From an uncultured Clostridia bacterium (GTDB taxonomy: Bacteria; Bacillota; Clostridia; Christensenellales; CAG-138), in the NCBI GenBank assembly GCA_946411635.1, contig CAMKES010000001.1:67168-131167 (forward strand): a DNA stretch of 64,000 bases. Reading direction: 5' to 3'. Positions 1 through 9,738 of the stretch are shown piece after piece; position 1 is the stretch's first letter, and every line of letters begins with the position of its first letter. The notes under the pieces are model-generated. The model was not told where the DNA came from. It made no database searches and saw only the letters and a list, made by a program, of their open reading frames with translations. Both the position numbers and the translations under genes were made by a program.

Positions 1-7
1 GGTTTTT

Positions 8-1390
8 ATGAAACGGATCATCATCCTTTGTCTCTCGCTTGCGCTGCTTGCGGCGTGTCAGCCCACACCCGAGGAGGAATTTGTGAAAAACAAATCGGAC
101 GGAACGCTTGAGGAACTGATCCATGAGCAAACGTCTCCGGAAGCGGCGGCGTCTGCGGAAGCCGGCGAAATGAACCCGCTGTACGCACAGCTCGGCGCCC
201 CGGAGCGGTTTATCATGGAGGCTGAAACGCGCGCAGTTCCGTTCTCAAACCTGACGGTTTCTGCGGACGCCGTGGTGGTGTTGCCGAATGTGAGCGCGAT
301 CCCCGTCTATGAAGCGTCCGGTAAGTATATCCCGAACGAACGGCTGGAAGCGATCGCACAAGCATTGTTCGGCGACGCCGAACGCTACGCAAGCGAGGCC
401 GGAACTTTGCGGTGGGTTCTGGAGGACGGGATCCGCACGTACCAGAAAATGATCGATGCGATCCATGAACACCCGGACGAGCATTGGGACGGTGAAGAAG
501 AACAGGTGCAGGAGCAGATGCAGTACACTGCCGGGATTCTTGCTGACGCGCCGGAAGACTACAAATGCGAACCGTGGAGCGGCGCGTTCTCGGACGGGCT
601 GATGGTGCGCTTTGCGGATAAGCGTTATATCAAGATGCGTTCCTTCCCGAACCGTCTGACGCTCGCTTCAAACGACCGCAAAAGCGCTGTTTACGGGCCT
701 TATTATGAAAAGCCGGACGCTGAAATGAACGCGGAGTCCGAGGCGGCGAAGACGATTGCCGAGGACTTTATGAAACAGTCCGGGCTTTCGGAAGAGTACG
801 TTCTGGAGCGTGTGCAGGCGGTCCATCCGTTGGAGGACGGCACCGGAAACGGAAAGATCGTGACCGGCTACGAATTTACCTATCTGCCGAAGTATGACGG
901 CGTGAAGGCACAGCCGTACTGGACGACGAGCGGCTCGGACACCGCGCAGCAGAAGGCTGCCGAAAAGGGACTGATCGAGCTGCCGGAATTCGATGAATAT
1001 CTCGGTCCGGAGATCATCGTGCTGACCGTTGAGGACGGCAGGATCAAGTATCTCGATTGGAGCAACTATGTCGCGCGCGGCGAGCGCGTCAACGAGAACG
1101 TTCCGCTTCTTCCGTTCTCCGAGATCGAAAAGGCGTTTTATAACGCGATCTTTTCGGGCTATTTCACCGACGAGGGCGTGGACCGAACGCTGATCATCAC
1201 CCGCGTCGAGCTGAATCTGATGCGAATGAAGCGCAAGGACGTCAAGGATGCGTACTATATCGTTCCGGTCTGGGATTTTCTCGGTTACTCGCCGGACTGG
1301 GGCGACAGCGAACCCGCGCGGCTGAGCAGCGCATACGTCACGATCAATGCGATTGACGGCACGCGCATCAACCGGACGAACGGCTATTGA
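8..1390 (+). CDS. CQPTPE-family lipoprotein, subtype A (copy 1)
   Basis: This is a 460-residue secreted lipoprotein of unknown function. A basic start (MKRIII) and a hydrophobic stretch lead to the lipobox LLAAC with Cys17 as the lipidated residue, followed by QPTPEEE. The body is acidic and soluble. Its C-terminus carries the blocks shared by all six paralogues here: a NENVPLLPF stretch, then a VPVWDF motif, then INAIDGT just before the end. From memory such proteins resemble the DUF6034 group, and the tail resembles PepSY/YycI-like domains; both are inference. It pairs best with the copy at 6193, sharing a VVLP...IPV block near residue 95. It is 12 nt upstream of the next lipoprotein, in the same operon, and the operon promoter is outside the window. 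Confidence 0.85.
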   Translation: MKRIIILCLSLALLAACQPTPEEEFVKNKSDGTLEELIHEQTSPEAAASAEAGEMNPLYAQLGAPERFIMEAETRAVPFSNLTVSADAVVVLPNVSAIPVYEASGKYIPNERLEAIAQALFGDAERYASEAGTLRWVLEDGIRTYQKMIDAIHEHPDEHWDGEEEQVQEQMQYTAGILADAPEDYKCEPWSGAFSDGLMVRFADKRYIKMRSFPNRLTLASNDRKSAVYGPYYEKPDAEMNAESEAAKTIAEDFMKQSGLSEEYVLERVQAVHPLEDGTGNGKIVTGYEFTYLPKYDGVKAQPYWTTSGSDTAQQKAAEKGLIELPEFDEYLGPEIIVLTVEDGRIKYLDWSNYVARGERVNENVPLLPFSEIEKAFYNAIFSGYFTDEGVDRTLIITRVELNLMRMKRKDVKDAYYIVPVWDFLGYSPDWGDSEPARLSSAYVTINAIDGTRINRTNGY

Positions 1391-1402
1391 GGAGGAAACA
1401 GC

Positions 1403-2920
1403 ATGAAACGAATTGCAGCATTGCTTTTGATATTGCTCATGGTCGCCGCCTGCCAGCCGACGCCGGAACAGGATGCGGTGAAGCAAAAGGACACGAACGT
1501 GCTGATCGACACCGTGCTTACGGAGAGTCAGGAGCAGCAGAACGCCGGAACGGAGCTTCCGCCGGTCAAGGCGCAGTTTCCGGAACGGTTCCAATGTGAC
1601 TTTACGACGTCGGCGCAGAACGTGCACGTCGTCGCCGACGTACCGATCGAGGTGCTGACGGAAGGAACCTTCCCGGTGCTGCGCGTGGAGCGCCGCATCC
1701 TGACGGACAATGAGCGCATGACGGTCGCGCGGCGTGTGTTCGGCACGGACGAGCTGTACGTTTTTGAACAGCAGATCACGCGGGAACAGCTCGAGGAGAT
1801 GATCCGTGTCTATATGCACGAGCCTACGCCTGATGAAAAAGCGGCGTGGATGCGCGACATCGGCGGAAGCGAAGAAGAATGGCAGCGAAAGGAAGAGCGC
1901 CGCAAGGAGACGCTTCAAGACCTGCAGAGACAGTACAACGCGCTGCCGGACGATGATACGCCCGTGCCGCTGCTGCGCTGGGACGGCACGCTGTCGCCTC
2001 TCGAAGACAATGCGAGCAGATGCTTTGAACTCGTGACGGATCCGACGCCGGGGGAGAGCCTGTATCAGCGGAACCATCTGACCGTTTATCCGGACGATGT
2101 CGATCGTCCGATGGATTACTGCGTCGCGTGGCGGAACGATCGCGACGTGACGTGGGCGGGGTTCTTTGACGGCTCGCACAAATTCGGCGCGGAGCGGATC
2201 GACCCGAAGGACTACGATACGCCGCACGAAGGCGCTTCTGTCACACCGAACGATGCGATCAAACTCGTACAGGATCTGTTTGACGGCGTGGCGGATCTGA
2301 TCCCCGCAGACGTATACTGGGCGAACAATGCGGCGACCGACGGCGAGGACGTCGGCGTCAATTCCAACACGCGCTGGGCGTATTTCATTCACTTCTCACA
2401 GAACTTCAACGGCGCGTACGCTCCGTACTGCAGCGGCATGGCGTTTGAACGCAACGAGGACGCGGGCTTTGCAAGCCTCTGGTACTACGAAACGCTGATG
2501 GCTGCGGTGGATCGCGAAGGAAATCTGATCTGCTTTGACTGGTTCGCGCCGTTGAAGGTGACCGATACGATCGCGGAATCGACGCCGCTTTTGCCGTATG
2601 CGGAGATTCAGCGGATCTTTGAAGCGCAGATGAACCTAAAATTTGGTTATGAAGGCGCAAAGGACGGCGCACTGAAACTGGATCGCGTGCAGCTTGGACT
2701 CTTCCGCATTCGCGAACAGAATGACATGGAACACGGACTGATGGTTCCGGTCTGGTTCTTTACCGGCGTATTCGAGTATTCGGAGGAGACTGCGGCGGAA
2801 CGTCTGAAGGAAGGTCTCGGTCCGGAGCAGGCGAAGTGCGATTACAAGGACGAGCAGAATCCGCTTCTGATCATCAACGCCGTCGACGGCACGATCATCG
2901 ATCCGATGAAGGGATATTGA
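1403..2920 (+). CDS. CQPTPE-family lipoprotein, subtype B (copy 1)
   Basis: This is a 505-residue lipoprotein with the lipobox MVAAC (Cys17) and QPTPEQDAVKQKDT directly after it. Subtype B is recognised by that KQKDT block, by a DVPIEVLTEGTFPVLR segment near residue 80, and by a long charged helix near residue 150. The C-terminal family blocks are present: KVTDTIAESTPLLPY, MVPVWFF and LLIINAVDGT. A GAGGA ribosome-binding site lies seven bases before the ATG. The best match in the window is the copy at 9739. Function is unknown; anchoring on the outer face of the membrane follows from the lipobox. The next gene is the ABC permease. Confidence 0.85.
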   Translation: MKRIAALLLILLMVAACQPTPEQDAVKQKDTNVLIDTVLTESQEQQNAGTELPPVKAQFPERFQCDFTTSAQNVHVVADVPIEVLTEGTFPVLRVERRILTDNERMTVARRVFGTDELYVFEQQITREQLEEMIRVYMHEPTPDEKAAWMRDIGGSEEEWQRKEERRKETLQDLQRQYNALPDDDTPVPLLRWDGTLSPLEDNASRCFELVTDPTPGESLYQRNHLTVYPDDVDRPMDYCVAWRNDRDVTWAGFFDGSHKFGAERIDPKDYDTPHEGASVTPNDAIKLVQDLFDGVADLIPADVYWANNAATDGEDVGVNSNTRWAYFIHFSQNFNGAYAPYCSGMAFERNEDAGFASLWYYETLMAAVDREGNLICFDWFAPLKVTDTIAESTPLLPYAEIQRIFEAQMNLKFGYEGAKDGALKLDRVQLGLFRIREQNDMEHGLMVPVWFFTGVFEYSEETAAERLKEGLGPEQAKCDYKDEQNPLLIINAVDGTIIDPMKGY

Positions 2921-2925
2921 CGGAA

Positions 2926-2967
2926 ATGAACAATATTTACAAAGAATCGAGGGGAAGAAACGAATGA
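2926..2967 (+). CDS. possible 13-residue leader ORF upstream of the permease
   Basis: A short ATG-initiated frame encodes MNNIYKESRGRNE, and its TGA overlaps the permease ATG as ATGA. It fills the only sizeable gap between the second lipoprotein and the permease. No strong ribosome-binding site precedes it, while the permease site (GAGGGGAAG) lies inside it. It may be a translational-coupling leader or simply chance. Confidence 0.2.
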   Translation: MNNIYKESRGRNE

Positions 2968-4724
2968 GACAAATTTTAGGCGACATTCGGCGCGCGGTTT
3001 TCGGACGGTCGTTTCTGATCGCGTTTATCGGCATGGTCATATGCCTTTTGATCGGCGCGTTTTCGGACATGCTCAGCATGTTCCGCATGGATCCGATGAT
3101 GGTATCGTACGGGTACCACCGCGAGCTGCTTTTGAAGACGCTGTCGAGCAACGTCATCCTGTTCGCGGTGCCGATCCTTGCCGCGATCCCGTATACCACG
3201 GCGTTCACCGACGACGTGCGCTCCGGCTATCTGAAGCCGTACCTGACGCGGACGAGCGTGTCCCGCTACATCCTCGGCAAGGGGATCGGCGCGGCGGTCT
3301 CGGGCGGTCTTGCGCTGGTGCTCGGCATTCTTGCCGCGCTCGGCCTGTTTTTCCTGATCTTTTCACCGTTCGAGGTTTACGGCGAATACGCGGTGCAGTC
3401 GCTGATCCCGGACATCGTCCTGCGCCTGGTCCTGTTTTTCCTTGCAGGCGCGCTGTGGGCGAGCGTGGGACTTCTGGCATCTTCGCTCACGCAGAACGTG
3501 TACCTTGCGTACGCCGCGCCGTTTATTTTCTACTACGTGCTGATCATCCTGCAGGAGCGCTACTTCCGCTCGACCTTCATGCTGAATCCCAAAAACTACC
3601 TCACCATGCAGGGCGACTGGCCGCTCGAGGGCAAGAGCGCGGCGCTGACGCTTCTGATGCTCGTGCTCGTGCTGCAGCTCGTGTTCTACGTGACCGCGCA
3701 GACGGCACTTCGCGACGATAAGCGGCAGAAGAAGCATTACTTCGCGCAAAACCTTTCGCAGAAGCGACTCCAAAAACGCATCGAGCGGGCAAAGCCGAAG
3801 AAGGCGCAGAAGCAGATTCCGGTGCTGTATGAGGTCAGGCAGGTCGGCGCGGTCGTGCGGTACAACTTCCGCATGTGGCGCGGGAACGTCCGCATCATCC
3901 TGACGTTTGCGCTCGCGTTCATCATGTGCTTCCTGCTGTCGGATAAGGCGGCAAGCTTCGCGTACGACATGGGCACGGCAATGCAGGCGTTCGAGCCGTT
4001 CGTGTGGACGTTCGGCGATGCGAATTCGGTGCTGCTCATTTCGCTTCTGCTTGTTCTGCTGTTTGCGGACATTCCGTTTTTAGGCGCGGGCGTGCCGTAC
4101 TATCTCGTCCGCATGAAGCGCAGCACGTGGGCGTGGGGACAGCTCGTGTATCTGATCCTCGCGACGCTTATCTATATGGTTTTTATCCTGATTGCAACGA
4201 CGCTGATCTGCATGCAGAACAGCTTCCTCGGCAATATGTGGTCGGAGACGGCGGCGATTTTAGGCTACTCCGGCGCGGGCAAGGCGGTTGCGCTGCCCGC
4301 TCTGGTCAAGACCCTCGAAATGTCGCGTCCGTTCCAATGCGCCGGGACGATCTTCCTCCTGATGCTGCTGTACACGCTCGTGCTTGCGCTGCTGATGCTG
4401 TTTATGAAGCTCCTCCGCGGCAAGAGCGCGGGCGTGGTCGCAGCGTTCGGCTTCTCGCTCTACGGGCTTCTTTTGAACCCGGAGCTCATCAAGCAGATGT
4501 TCAATCTGCCGGACGAGCTGATGTACAAGGCGAACGTCGCGGTGGGCTGGCTGAGCCCCTTGAATCAGGCGACCTATCACATGCACAACTTCGGCTATGA
4601 CCTGCTGCCGCGTTTGTGGCAGACCTACGCGATCTTCGGCGGGCTGATTGCGCTTTTGATGGTCGGCATCCTCATCGCTATCCGAAAGTATAACTTCATG
4701 TTCCTCGGAACGGAACAATCATAA
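2964..4724 (+). CDS. ABC-2-type transporter permease, two fused halves
   Basis: This is a 586-residue polytopic membrane protein, best read as the permease of an ABC exporter. It looks like two permease halves in one chain. Residues about 1-250 hold a first membrane bundle (FLIAFIGMVICLLIG early, then several helices). A strongly basic cytosolic linker follows at about 250-290 (rich in KRxQKK and KPKKAQK). A second bundle of about six helices runs from 300 to the end. Typical ABC-2 permeases are 250-400 residues, so one chain could supply both halves of the pore. The likely ATPase partner is at 7640 in the same operon, separated from it by two lipoprotein genes, which is unusual. The substrate cannot be read from the sequence. 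Confidence 0.75.
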   Translation: MRQILGDIRRAVFGRSFLIAFIGMVICLLIGAFSDMLSMFRMDPMMVSYGYHRELLLKTLSSNVILFAVPILAAIPYTTAFTDDVRSGYLKPYLTRTSVSRYILGKGIGAAVSGGLALVLGILAALGLFFLIFSPFEVYGEYAVQSLIPDIVLRLVLFFLAGALWASVGLLASSLTQNVYLAYAAPFIFYYVLIILQERYFRSTFMLNPKNYLTMQGDWPLEGKSAALTLLMLVLVLQLVFYVTAQTALRDDKRQKKHYFAQNLSQKRLQKRIERAKPKKAQKQIPVLYEVRQVGAVVRYNFRMWRGNVRIILTFALAFIMCFLLSDKAASFAYDMGTAMQAFEPFVWTFGDANSVLLISLLLVLLFADIPFLGAGVPYYLVRMKRSTWAWGQLVYLILATLIYMVFILIATTLICMQNSFLGNMWSETAAILGYSGAGKAVALPALVKTLEMSRPFQCAGTIFLLMLLYTLVLALLMLFMKLLRGKSAGVVAAFGFSLYGLLLNPELIKQMFNLPDELMYKANVAVGWLSPLNQATYHMHNFGYDLLPRLWQTYAIFGGLIALLMVGILIAIRKYNFMFLGTEQS

Positions 4725-4734
4725 GGAGAACCCT

Positions 4735-6183
4735 ATGAAAAAGCTGATTTTGGTTATATTATCGCTTACCTTGCTTCTTGCGTGTGTGCCCACGCCGGAG
4801 ACGGAGTTTGTGGTCAACAAGGACGACGACACCGTGGAGCAAAAGCTGAACGAAACGCCGGACCCGGACAGCGGCTCGATCGCCGCGCGTCAGACCTTTC
4901 CCGACCGTTGGGACGAGGACCCGATCGTTGAAAATGATCGGCTGATCGTTCGCGCGAATACGGAGATCCATGTGCGAACGGACGGGCTGTATCCCGTCTA
5001 TCGCACGCGGCCGACGGAGATCACCAAAGAGATGGTCGAAAACGTTGCGATCAAGTTTCTGGACAAGCCGACGGCTTCTTCGGAAGCGCTTCTGACCAAG
5101 GAGGATTGGGGACGGGCGCTGCAGCAGTATCTGGATCGAATTGCGAAAAGCGAGGAATGGGCCAAAGCGGGCAAGCCCGATGGGTGGACGGACGTTGAGG
5201 ACCTGAATGAAACGCCGGAAGAACTCGAGGAGAGGACGAACTGGTATATGGAGCAGATCCGTAATGCGCCGGCTTCGCTGTCCGAGCAGGCGGTCAACGA
5301 CTATTCCGGGTTGGAAATCAGAAAGCCGCAGTCGTTTACGCTCGCGTCCGGCGACGTGGCATGGATTTTCTTTAACAAAACCGAGTATATGATCGCAAAA
5401 GGCTGCAAAACGAATCCGGACATCTATTCTTTTGCCCGATATCAGGATGATTTGCGGTGGAAAGAAGGCAGTTATAAGCTCTGGATCGAAACCGACCTCA
5501 GCCGCGAACAGGCGGAAAGCATAGCGCTTTCGGAGTTGGAACGGCTCGGCTACACCGGATATGCCGTTTCCGACGCTTCCACAGCAACACTTTTGGCATC
5601 AGAACGCGGCGTTGCGGGCGGGTGGTCGCTCATTCTGAAGCGCAGCTACGGCGGTTATCCGCAGGTTGCAGGCAACGTCTATGCATCGCGCAGTCTGTAC
5701 TACGGCAGCGGCGATGAGTTCTTTATGAACGCAGAGATCCAAGCGGAACGGTTCATCCTGTTCGTTTCCGAAGACGGGATCCAATTTCTTGAATATCAGG
5801 GACCGAAAGAAATAGCGGGACTGGTCAATGCAAACGTGGAGCTGCTGCCGTTTGACGAGATCCGGGTGCGCATCAAAAATGCGCTTTCGGTCTGCTTCCC
5901 GTATGATAAATGGGCGACGGATCCCACGGTTGATCCGCGTCCTGCCGAAGCTGAAATCTTCTATATGTACCTGTCTACATTTACGATCCGTGAGAAAAAC
6001 AGCTCAGATTATTATGAAATGCCGTGCTGGATCGTGAACTTTGATATACTGAGCTATACCTCAAATCCGAATTGGACATGGGACGATATCAGAGAAGGTC
6101 GCGATAAGCCGGGACAGCACGGCGAGTATCTGATCATCAACGCCGTCGACGGGTCCGTCGTGCATACGGGTTCCGGTTGGTGA
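4735..6183 (+). CDS. CVPTPE-family lipoprotein, subtype C (copy 1)
   Basis: This is a 482-residue lipoprotein with lipobox LLLAC (Cys17), followed by VPTPETEFVVNKDDDT. It is the only copy with Val instead of Gln after the cysteine. Subtype C features are FVVNK...EQKLN, a TFPDRW block, a DGLYPVYRTR segment near residue 82, and a NWYMEQIRNAP helix near residue 160. The C-terminus has NVELLPFDEI, YEMPCWIV and LIINAVDGS. It starts 10 nt after the permease with an AAGGAGA site. Its closest relative in the window is the copy at 11173. No enzymatic motif was seen. Confidence 0.85.
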   Translation: MKKLILVILSLTLLLACVPTPETEFVVNKDDDTVEQKLNETPDPDSGSIAARQTFPDRWDEDPIVENDRLIVRANTEIHVRTDGLYPVYRTRPTEITKEMVENVAIKFLDKPTASSEALLTKEDWGRALQQYLDRIAKSEEWAKAGKPDGWTDVEDLNETPEELEERTNWYMEQIRNAPASLSEQAVNDYSGLEIRKPQSFTLASGDVAWIFFNKTEYMIAKGCKTNPDIYSFARYQDDLRWKEGSYKLWIETDLSREQAESIALSELERLGYTGYAVSDASTATLLASERGVAGGWSLILKRSYGGYPQVAGNVYASRSLYYGSGDEFFMNAEIQAERFILFVSEDGIQFLEYQGPKEIAGLVNANVELLPFDEIRVRIKNALSVCFPYDKWATDPTVDPRPAEAEIFYMYLSTFTIREKNSSDYYEMPCWIVNFDILSYTSNPNWTWDDIREGRDKPGQHGEYLIINAVDGSVVHTGSGW

Positions 6184-6192
6184 GGTGGCACT

Positions 6193-7623
6193 ATGAAACG
6201 AATTATCATTCTATGTTTAGCGCTTATTATGCTCGCGGCGTGCCAGCCCACGCCGGAGGAGGAATACGTTTCCCACAAGGACACCGAAACCATGCTTGGG
6301 GAAGCGGTTTCAAGTGACACGACGACGCTCCGCGACATGGTCAGGCCGCCGGAGTCGATGCACGTGACCCGCACGGTCGAAGCGCCCAATACGCGCTTTC
6401 GCATCACGATCGATGCGGACGTCGTTCTGCCGGATGCGGATCGGATCCCGGTCGTGCACGTTGGACACGGCATGTACGACGATGATACGGTCGCGCGCAT
6501 TCTGAAATATGTCGGAAACGACAGCGGCGCGATCGAACAGTTCCCAAAAAGCTATTATCAGGGGCTCATCGATTACTGGATGGACAAGCGCGAACGCGGC
6601 GAACTGGATAAGTACGGTTCGGTCGAGGAGCTGGACAAGGCGATCCTTGAGTTAGTTCAGAAGAAGGACGCCGCGCCGGACAAGCCGGTGTACGCCGCGA
6701 AGTCGCCGATGGAGACCGTCAACGAAGCAGGATTCATTCACTTTGAAGGGTTTTCCGATCGCGGCACCGTGTTCATGCTGTCCGTATCCCGCATGCCGGG
6801 CGGGGACAACCATATCGAGTATCGGTATGATCTCGACAGCGCGCACTTTCTGGATCTGCAGATCTACTCGATCGGCGGAAACCTGTTCGACGAATGGCTG
6901 CCCGCCATCGAACGCGGCGAGATCAAGCTGATCCCGCCCGAGCGCTCGGAGCAGGACGCACGGGCGTATGCCGAGAAGCTGATCGAAAACCTCGGGCTTT
7001 CCGATACGTTCACCTGCGTGCGTACGCGCCTTGCGCCGCTTGCCGAAAACGGCGAGCTTACGACCGATATGCAGATCAACGGCTGTCCCGCCTGCTGGGA
7101 GGTGATCTTCACGCGCCGGGTCAACGGTGTCAACGTGACCTACACGGACGACGACTTTTCCAACGACATGGACGGCGACTGGGAGGACAGCACGAGCTAT
7201 GCCGCGCAGTGGAGCTATGAACGGATCAACGTCTATGTGGACGACGGGGGATTGAACGGCATGTTTGCACACGGACCGTACGAGGTGCTTGAAATCACGA
7301 CGCCCGCCGCGAAGATCCTGTCGCTCGACGAGGTGCTGCCGATCTTTGACCGCATGATGACGTACAAGTACACGGAATATGAGAATCGGAGTATGAATCT
7401 CCGGGAAGATCCCTCCGTCACGGTGACGGAGATCCGGCTCGGGCTCACCCGCGTGCGGGAAAAGAACAACCTTGGGACGGCATACCTCGTGCCGACGTAC
7501 ACGTTCTTCGGCGTGACCGACGAAAACCCGAACTACCCGCCGCACGGCTGCGCGGGCACGGAAGCGGTGCTCGTCATCAACGCGATCGACGGCACAACGA
7601 TTGATCTCGGAAAAGGCTATTGA
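6193..7623 (+). CDS. CQPTPE-family lipoprotein, subtype A (copy 2)
   Basis: This is a 476-residue lipoprotein, lipobox MLAAC (Cys17) then QPTPEEEYVSHKDT. Like the copy at 8 it has a VVLPDADRIPVVHV block near residue 77. A central region has a few cysteines (NGCPACWEV near residue 300). Its end has ILSLDEVLPIF, YLVPTYTFFG and LVINAIDGTTI. It lies 9 nt after the previous gene and 16 nt before the ABC ATPase. The clear subtype match to the first gene of the window indicates that an A-B-C lipoprotein set was duplicated. Function is unknown. Confidence 0.85.
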   Translation: MKRIIILCLALIMLAACQPTPEEEYVSHKDTETMLGEAVSSDTTTLRDMVRPPESMHVTRTVEAPNTRFRITIDADVVLPDADRIPVVHVGHGMYDDDTVARILKYVGNDSGAIEQFPKSYYQGLIDYWMDKRERGELDKYGSVEELDKAILELVQKKDAAPDKPVYAAKSPMETVNEAGFIHFEGFSDRGTVFMLSVSRMPGGDNHIEYRYDLDSAHFLDLQIYSIGGNLFDEWLPAIERGEIKLIPPERSEQDARAYAEKLIENLGLSDTFTCVRTRLAPLAENGELTTDMQINGCPACWEVIFTRRVNGVNVTYTDDDFSNDMDGDWEDSTSYAAQWSYERINVYVDDGGLNGMFAHGPYEVLEITTPAAKILSLDEVLPIFDRMMTYKYTEYENRSMNLREDPSVTVTEIRLGLTRVREKNNLGTAYLVPTYTFFGVTDENPNYPPHGCAGTEAVLVINAIDGTTIDLGKGY

Positions 7624-7639
7624 GGGGAGGAAAAACAAA

Positions 7640-8278
7640 ATGACAAACGCAATTGAAGTACACGATCTGGTAAAGGTATTCGGACAGGACACGGTTCTGA
7701 AGGGCGTCAACCGCAACTTTGAAGCGGGCAAGATCCACGGTGTCGTCGGCAACAACGGCTCCGGCAAGACGGTCATGTTCAAGTGCATCTGCGGCTTTCT
7801 GCAGCCGACGAAGGGCAAGGTCTTCGTCAACGGCAAGCAGATCGGCAAGGACGTCGACTTTCCGGAAGACATCGGGCTGATCATCGAGACGCCGGGCTTT
7901 CTGCCGCAGCTTTCGGGGCTCAAGAACCTCGAGATCCTTGCGTCGCTGAAACGCAGGATCAACCTGAAGCAGATCGCCGACACGATCCGCCGCGTGGGGC
8001 TGGATCCGATGAGCTCTAAACCCGTCGGAAAGTATTCCCTCGGTATGCGGCAGCGGCTCGGCATCGCGCAGGCGATCATGGAAAGCCCGTCGCTGCTGAT
8101 CCTCGACGAGCCGATGAACGGCCTCGACAAGCACGGCGTCGCCGAGATGCGCGACCTCTTTAAATCGCTTGCCACCGACGGCCGGACGATCCTGCTTGCG
8201 AGCCACAACATCGCGGACATCGAAGCACTGTGCGACACGGTCTGCGAAATGGACGCAGGCGTGATGACGATGCTTTGA
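7640..8278 (+). CDS. ABC transporter ATP-binding protein
   Basis: This is a 212-residue ABC ATPase. Walker A (GNNGSGKT) is at about 37-44, the signature (SLGMRQR) at about 132, Walker B (LLILDEP) at about 152, followed by a D-loop NGLD, and the switch histidine lies in LLASHN at about 188. The ATG at 7640 is chosen because GGGGAGG lies just upstream; an earlier in-frame start lacks such a site and overlaps the preceding gene. The size and motifs fit the DRA/ABC-2 exporter class, so the permease at 2964 is the obvious partner. It should act at the inner face of the membrane, driving export or a conformational change in the surface complex. Confidence 0.9.
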   Translation: MTNAIEVHDLVKVFGQDTVLKGVNRNFEAGKIHGVVGNNGSGKTVMFKCICGFLQPTKGKVFVNGKQIGKDVDFPEDIGLIIETPGFLPQLSGLKNLEILASLKRRINLKQIADTIRRVGLDPMSSKPVGKYSLGMRQRLGIAQAIMESPSLLILDEPMNGLDKHGVAEMRDLFKSLATDGRTILLASHNIADIEALCDTVCEMDAGVMTML

Positions 8279-8360
8279 CGGAAAACCGTTTTCGCATCCC
8301 AAAACGAACACCATTTGAAACCCGATTACAACAGTTTGAACTACATCAAGGAGGACACCC

Positions 8361-9728
8361 ATGAAACGTTTTGTAACCTGGCTGCTGATTGCCATTCTGA
8401 CGCTGATGCCGCTGACGGCCTTTGCCGAGGGCGAGGACACGGGCGATGCGCTCTCGGTGGACGAAGCGCACGTCTACTCGGATATGGACAGGAGCATCTC
8501 CGAGGGATACCACCCGCGCGTCTCTTCGACGGCGGTGCACTTCCGCCTGCCGCTGATCGGTGAAACGGACGGAAGCCCCGTCGAGGTCACGGCGAAGCTC
8601 CCGACCGACGGCCCGTTTACGGTGGACGAGATCCGGTTTACCGTTCCGCAGCAGACGTTCGAGTTCAAAAACACCAAGAACGAAAAGGAGACCGTCAAGG
8701 CGTACGTCATCGAGCAGTCGATCCCGCTGAAGCAGATGTTTTTCAACGGCACGTATTCCGTCCGCTTCGTCGTGTCGTACCGGACCGCGGCGGGCGAACC
8801 GAAGGAACAGACCTTCGTGCAGCAGACCGTGATGAAGAACGGCAAGACGGAGGATCAGGTGCGGCATCAGGATCCGATCCGCAAGCCGGTCCTGGTCATC
8901 CGCGAGGACGCGATCACGCCGACGGAGGTCGTCGGCAACGACCGCGTAACGGTCAGGTTGAAGATCGAAAACGTCGGCCAGAAGGAGGCGCGCAACATCC
9001 GCATCAACGCCGCGCCGCAGGACGGCGACCTCGTGCTCACGGGCGATCTGAACGGGTATTTCATCGAGTGCCTCAACGCCAACGAAACGATCGAGGCGGA
9101 GTTTACGCTCCGCGTCGCAAGCCATGCGCTGGAGGGCGACCATCTCGTGCAGATCAACATCTCCTATGAGGGCCAGTACGAGGGCGATTATTCGGAAACC
9201 GCGCTGTACTGCGTGCATGCCGCGCAGCCGGTGGAGCTCGCGTTCGACGCGGTCGAACTGCCCGAGAGCATGACGAGCGGCGACACCTTCACGCAGATCA
9301 TCTACGTTTACAATCCCTCGTGCGCGACGGCGTACAACGTGCGCGGCGTTCTGACGATGGACGGACTCATCTGCTCGTCGGCGTTCCTCGGCACCATCGC
9401 ACCGCAGGGCGAAGCGACCAAGGAGCTTTCGGTCTTCATCACGACGCTTTCGGGCAGCCAGAAGTACGGCGAAACGTGGGGCAATTTCGAACTGCATTTT
9501 GAGGACGAGAACGGCGAGGAGCACGTTCTGTATCAGGACCTGAAGGGAACGATCCAGGAGCCGGAAAAGATCACGGACGAGGAGAAGGCACGGCAGGAGC
9601 AGGAGCAGAGGGAACAGCAGACGCTGTCGCAGTGGTGGATCTCGCTGCTCGTCGCGATCGCTGTGATCATCATTCTGATCGCCGTCATCGTCATTGCTCG
9701 CTTCGGCCGCATGCTGCGCATGAAGTGA
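8361..9728 (+). CDS. membrane-anchored CARDB/COG1361-like surface protein
   Basis: This is a 455-residue extracytoplasmic protein with a signal peptide ending near AFA at residue 22. Beta-rich repeats follow, among them a VTVRLKIENVGQKEARNI segment and a QIIYVYNPSCATAYNV segment, which read like CARDB/NEW3-type beta-sandwich domains. A charged EEKARQEQEQREQQ stretch precedes a single C-terminal membrane helix at about 424-447, with a basic tail. Known COG1361-like proteins often sit beside ABC-2 transporters as extracellular accessories, and here it follows the ATPase. A clear AAGGAGG site precedes the ATG. The 82 nt gap before it is the longest within the operon. Confidence 0.7.
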   Translation: MKRFVTWLLIAILTLMPLTAFAEGEDTGDALSVDEAHVYSDMDRSISEGYHPRVSSTAVHFRLPLIGETDGSPVEVTAKLPTDGPFTVDEIRFTVPQQTFEFKNTKNEKETVKAYVIEQSIPLKQMFFNGTYSVRFVVSYRTAAGEPKEQTFVQQTVMKNGKTEDQVRHQDPIRKPVLVIREDAITPTEVVGNDRVTVRLKIENVGQKEARNIRINAAPQDGDLVLTGDLNGYFIECLNANETIEAEFTLRVASHALEGDHLVQINISYEGQYEGDYSETALYCVHAAQPVELAFDAVELPESMTSGDTFTQIIYVYNPSCATAYNVRGVLTMDGLICSSAFLGTIAPQGEATKELSVFITTLSGSQKYGETWGNFELHFEDENGEEHVLYQDLKGTIQEPEKITDEEKARQEQEQREQQTLSQWWISLLVAIAVIIILIAVIVIARFGRMLRMK

Positions 9729-9738
9729 GGGGGATTCC

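Noticed and set aside
668..2392. A 574-codon minus-strand frame across the first two lipoproteins
   Set aside because: It is antisense to two well-supported lipoprotein genes, with Arg/His/Val-rich content and no ribosome-binding site.
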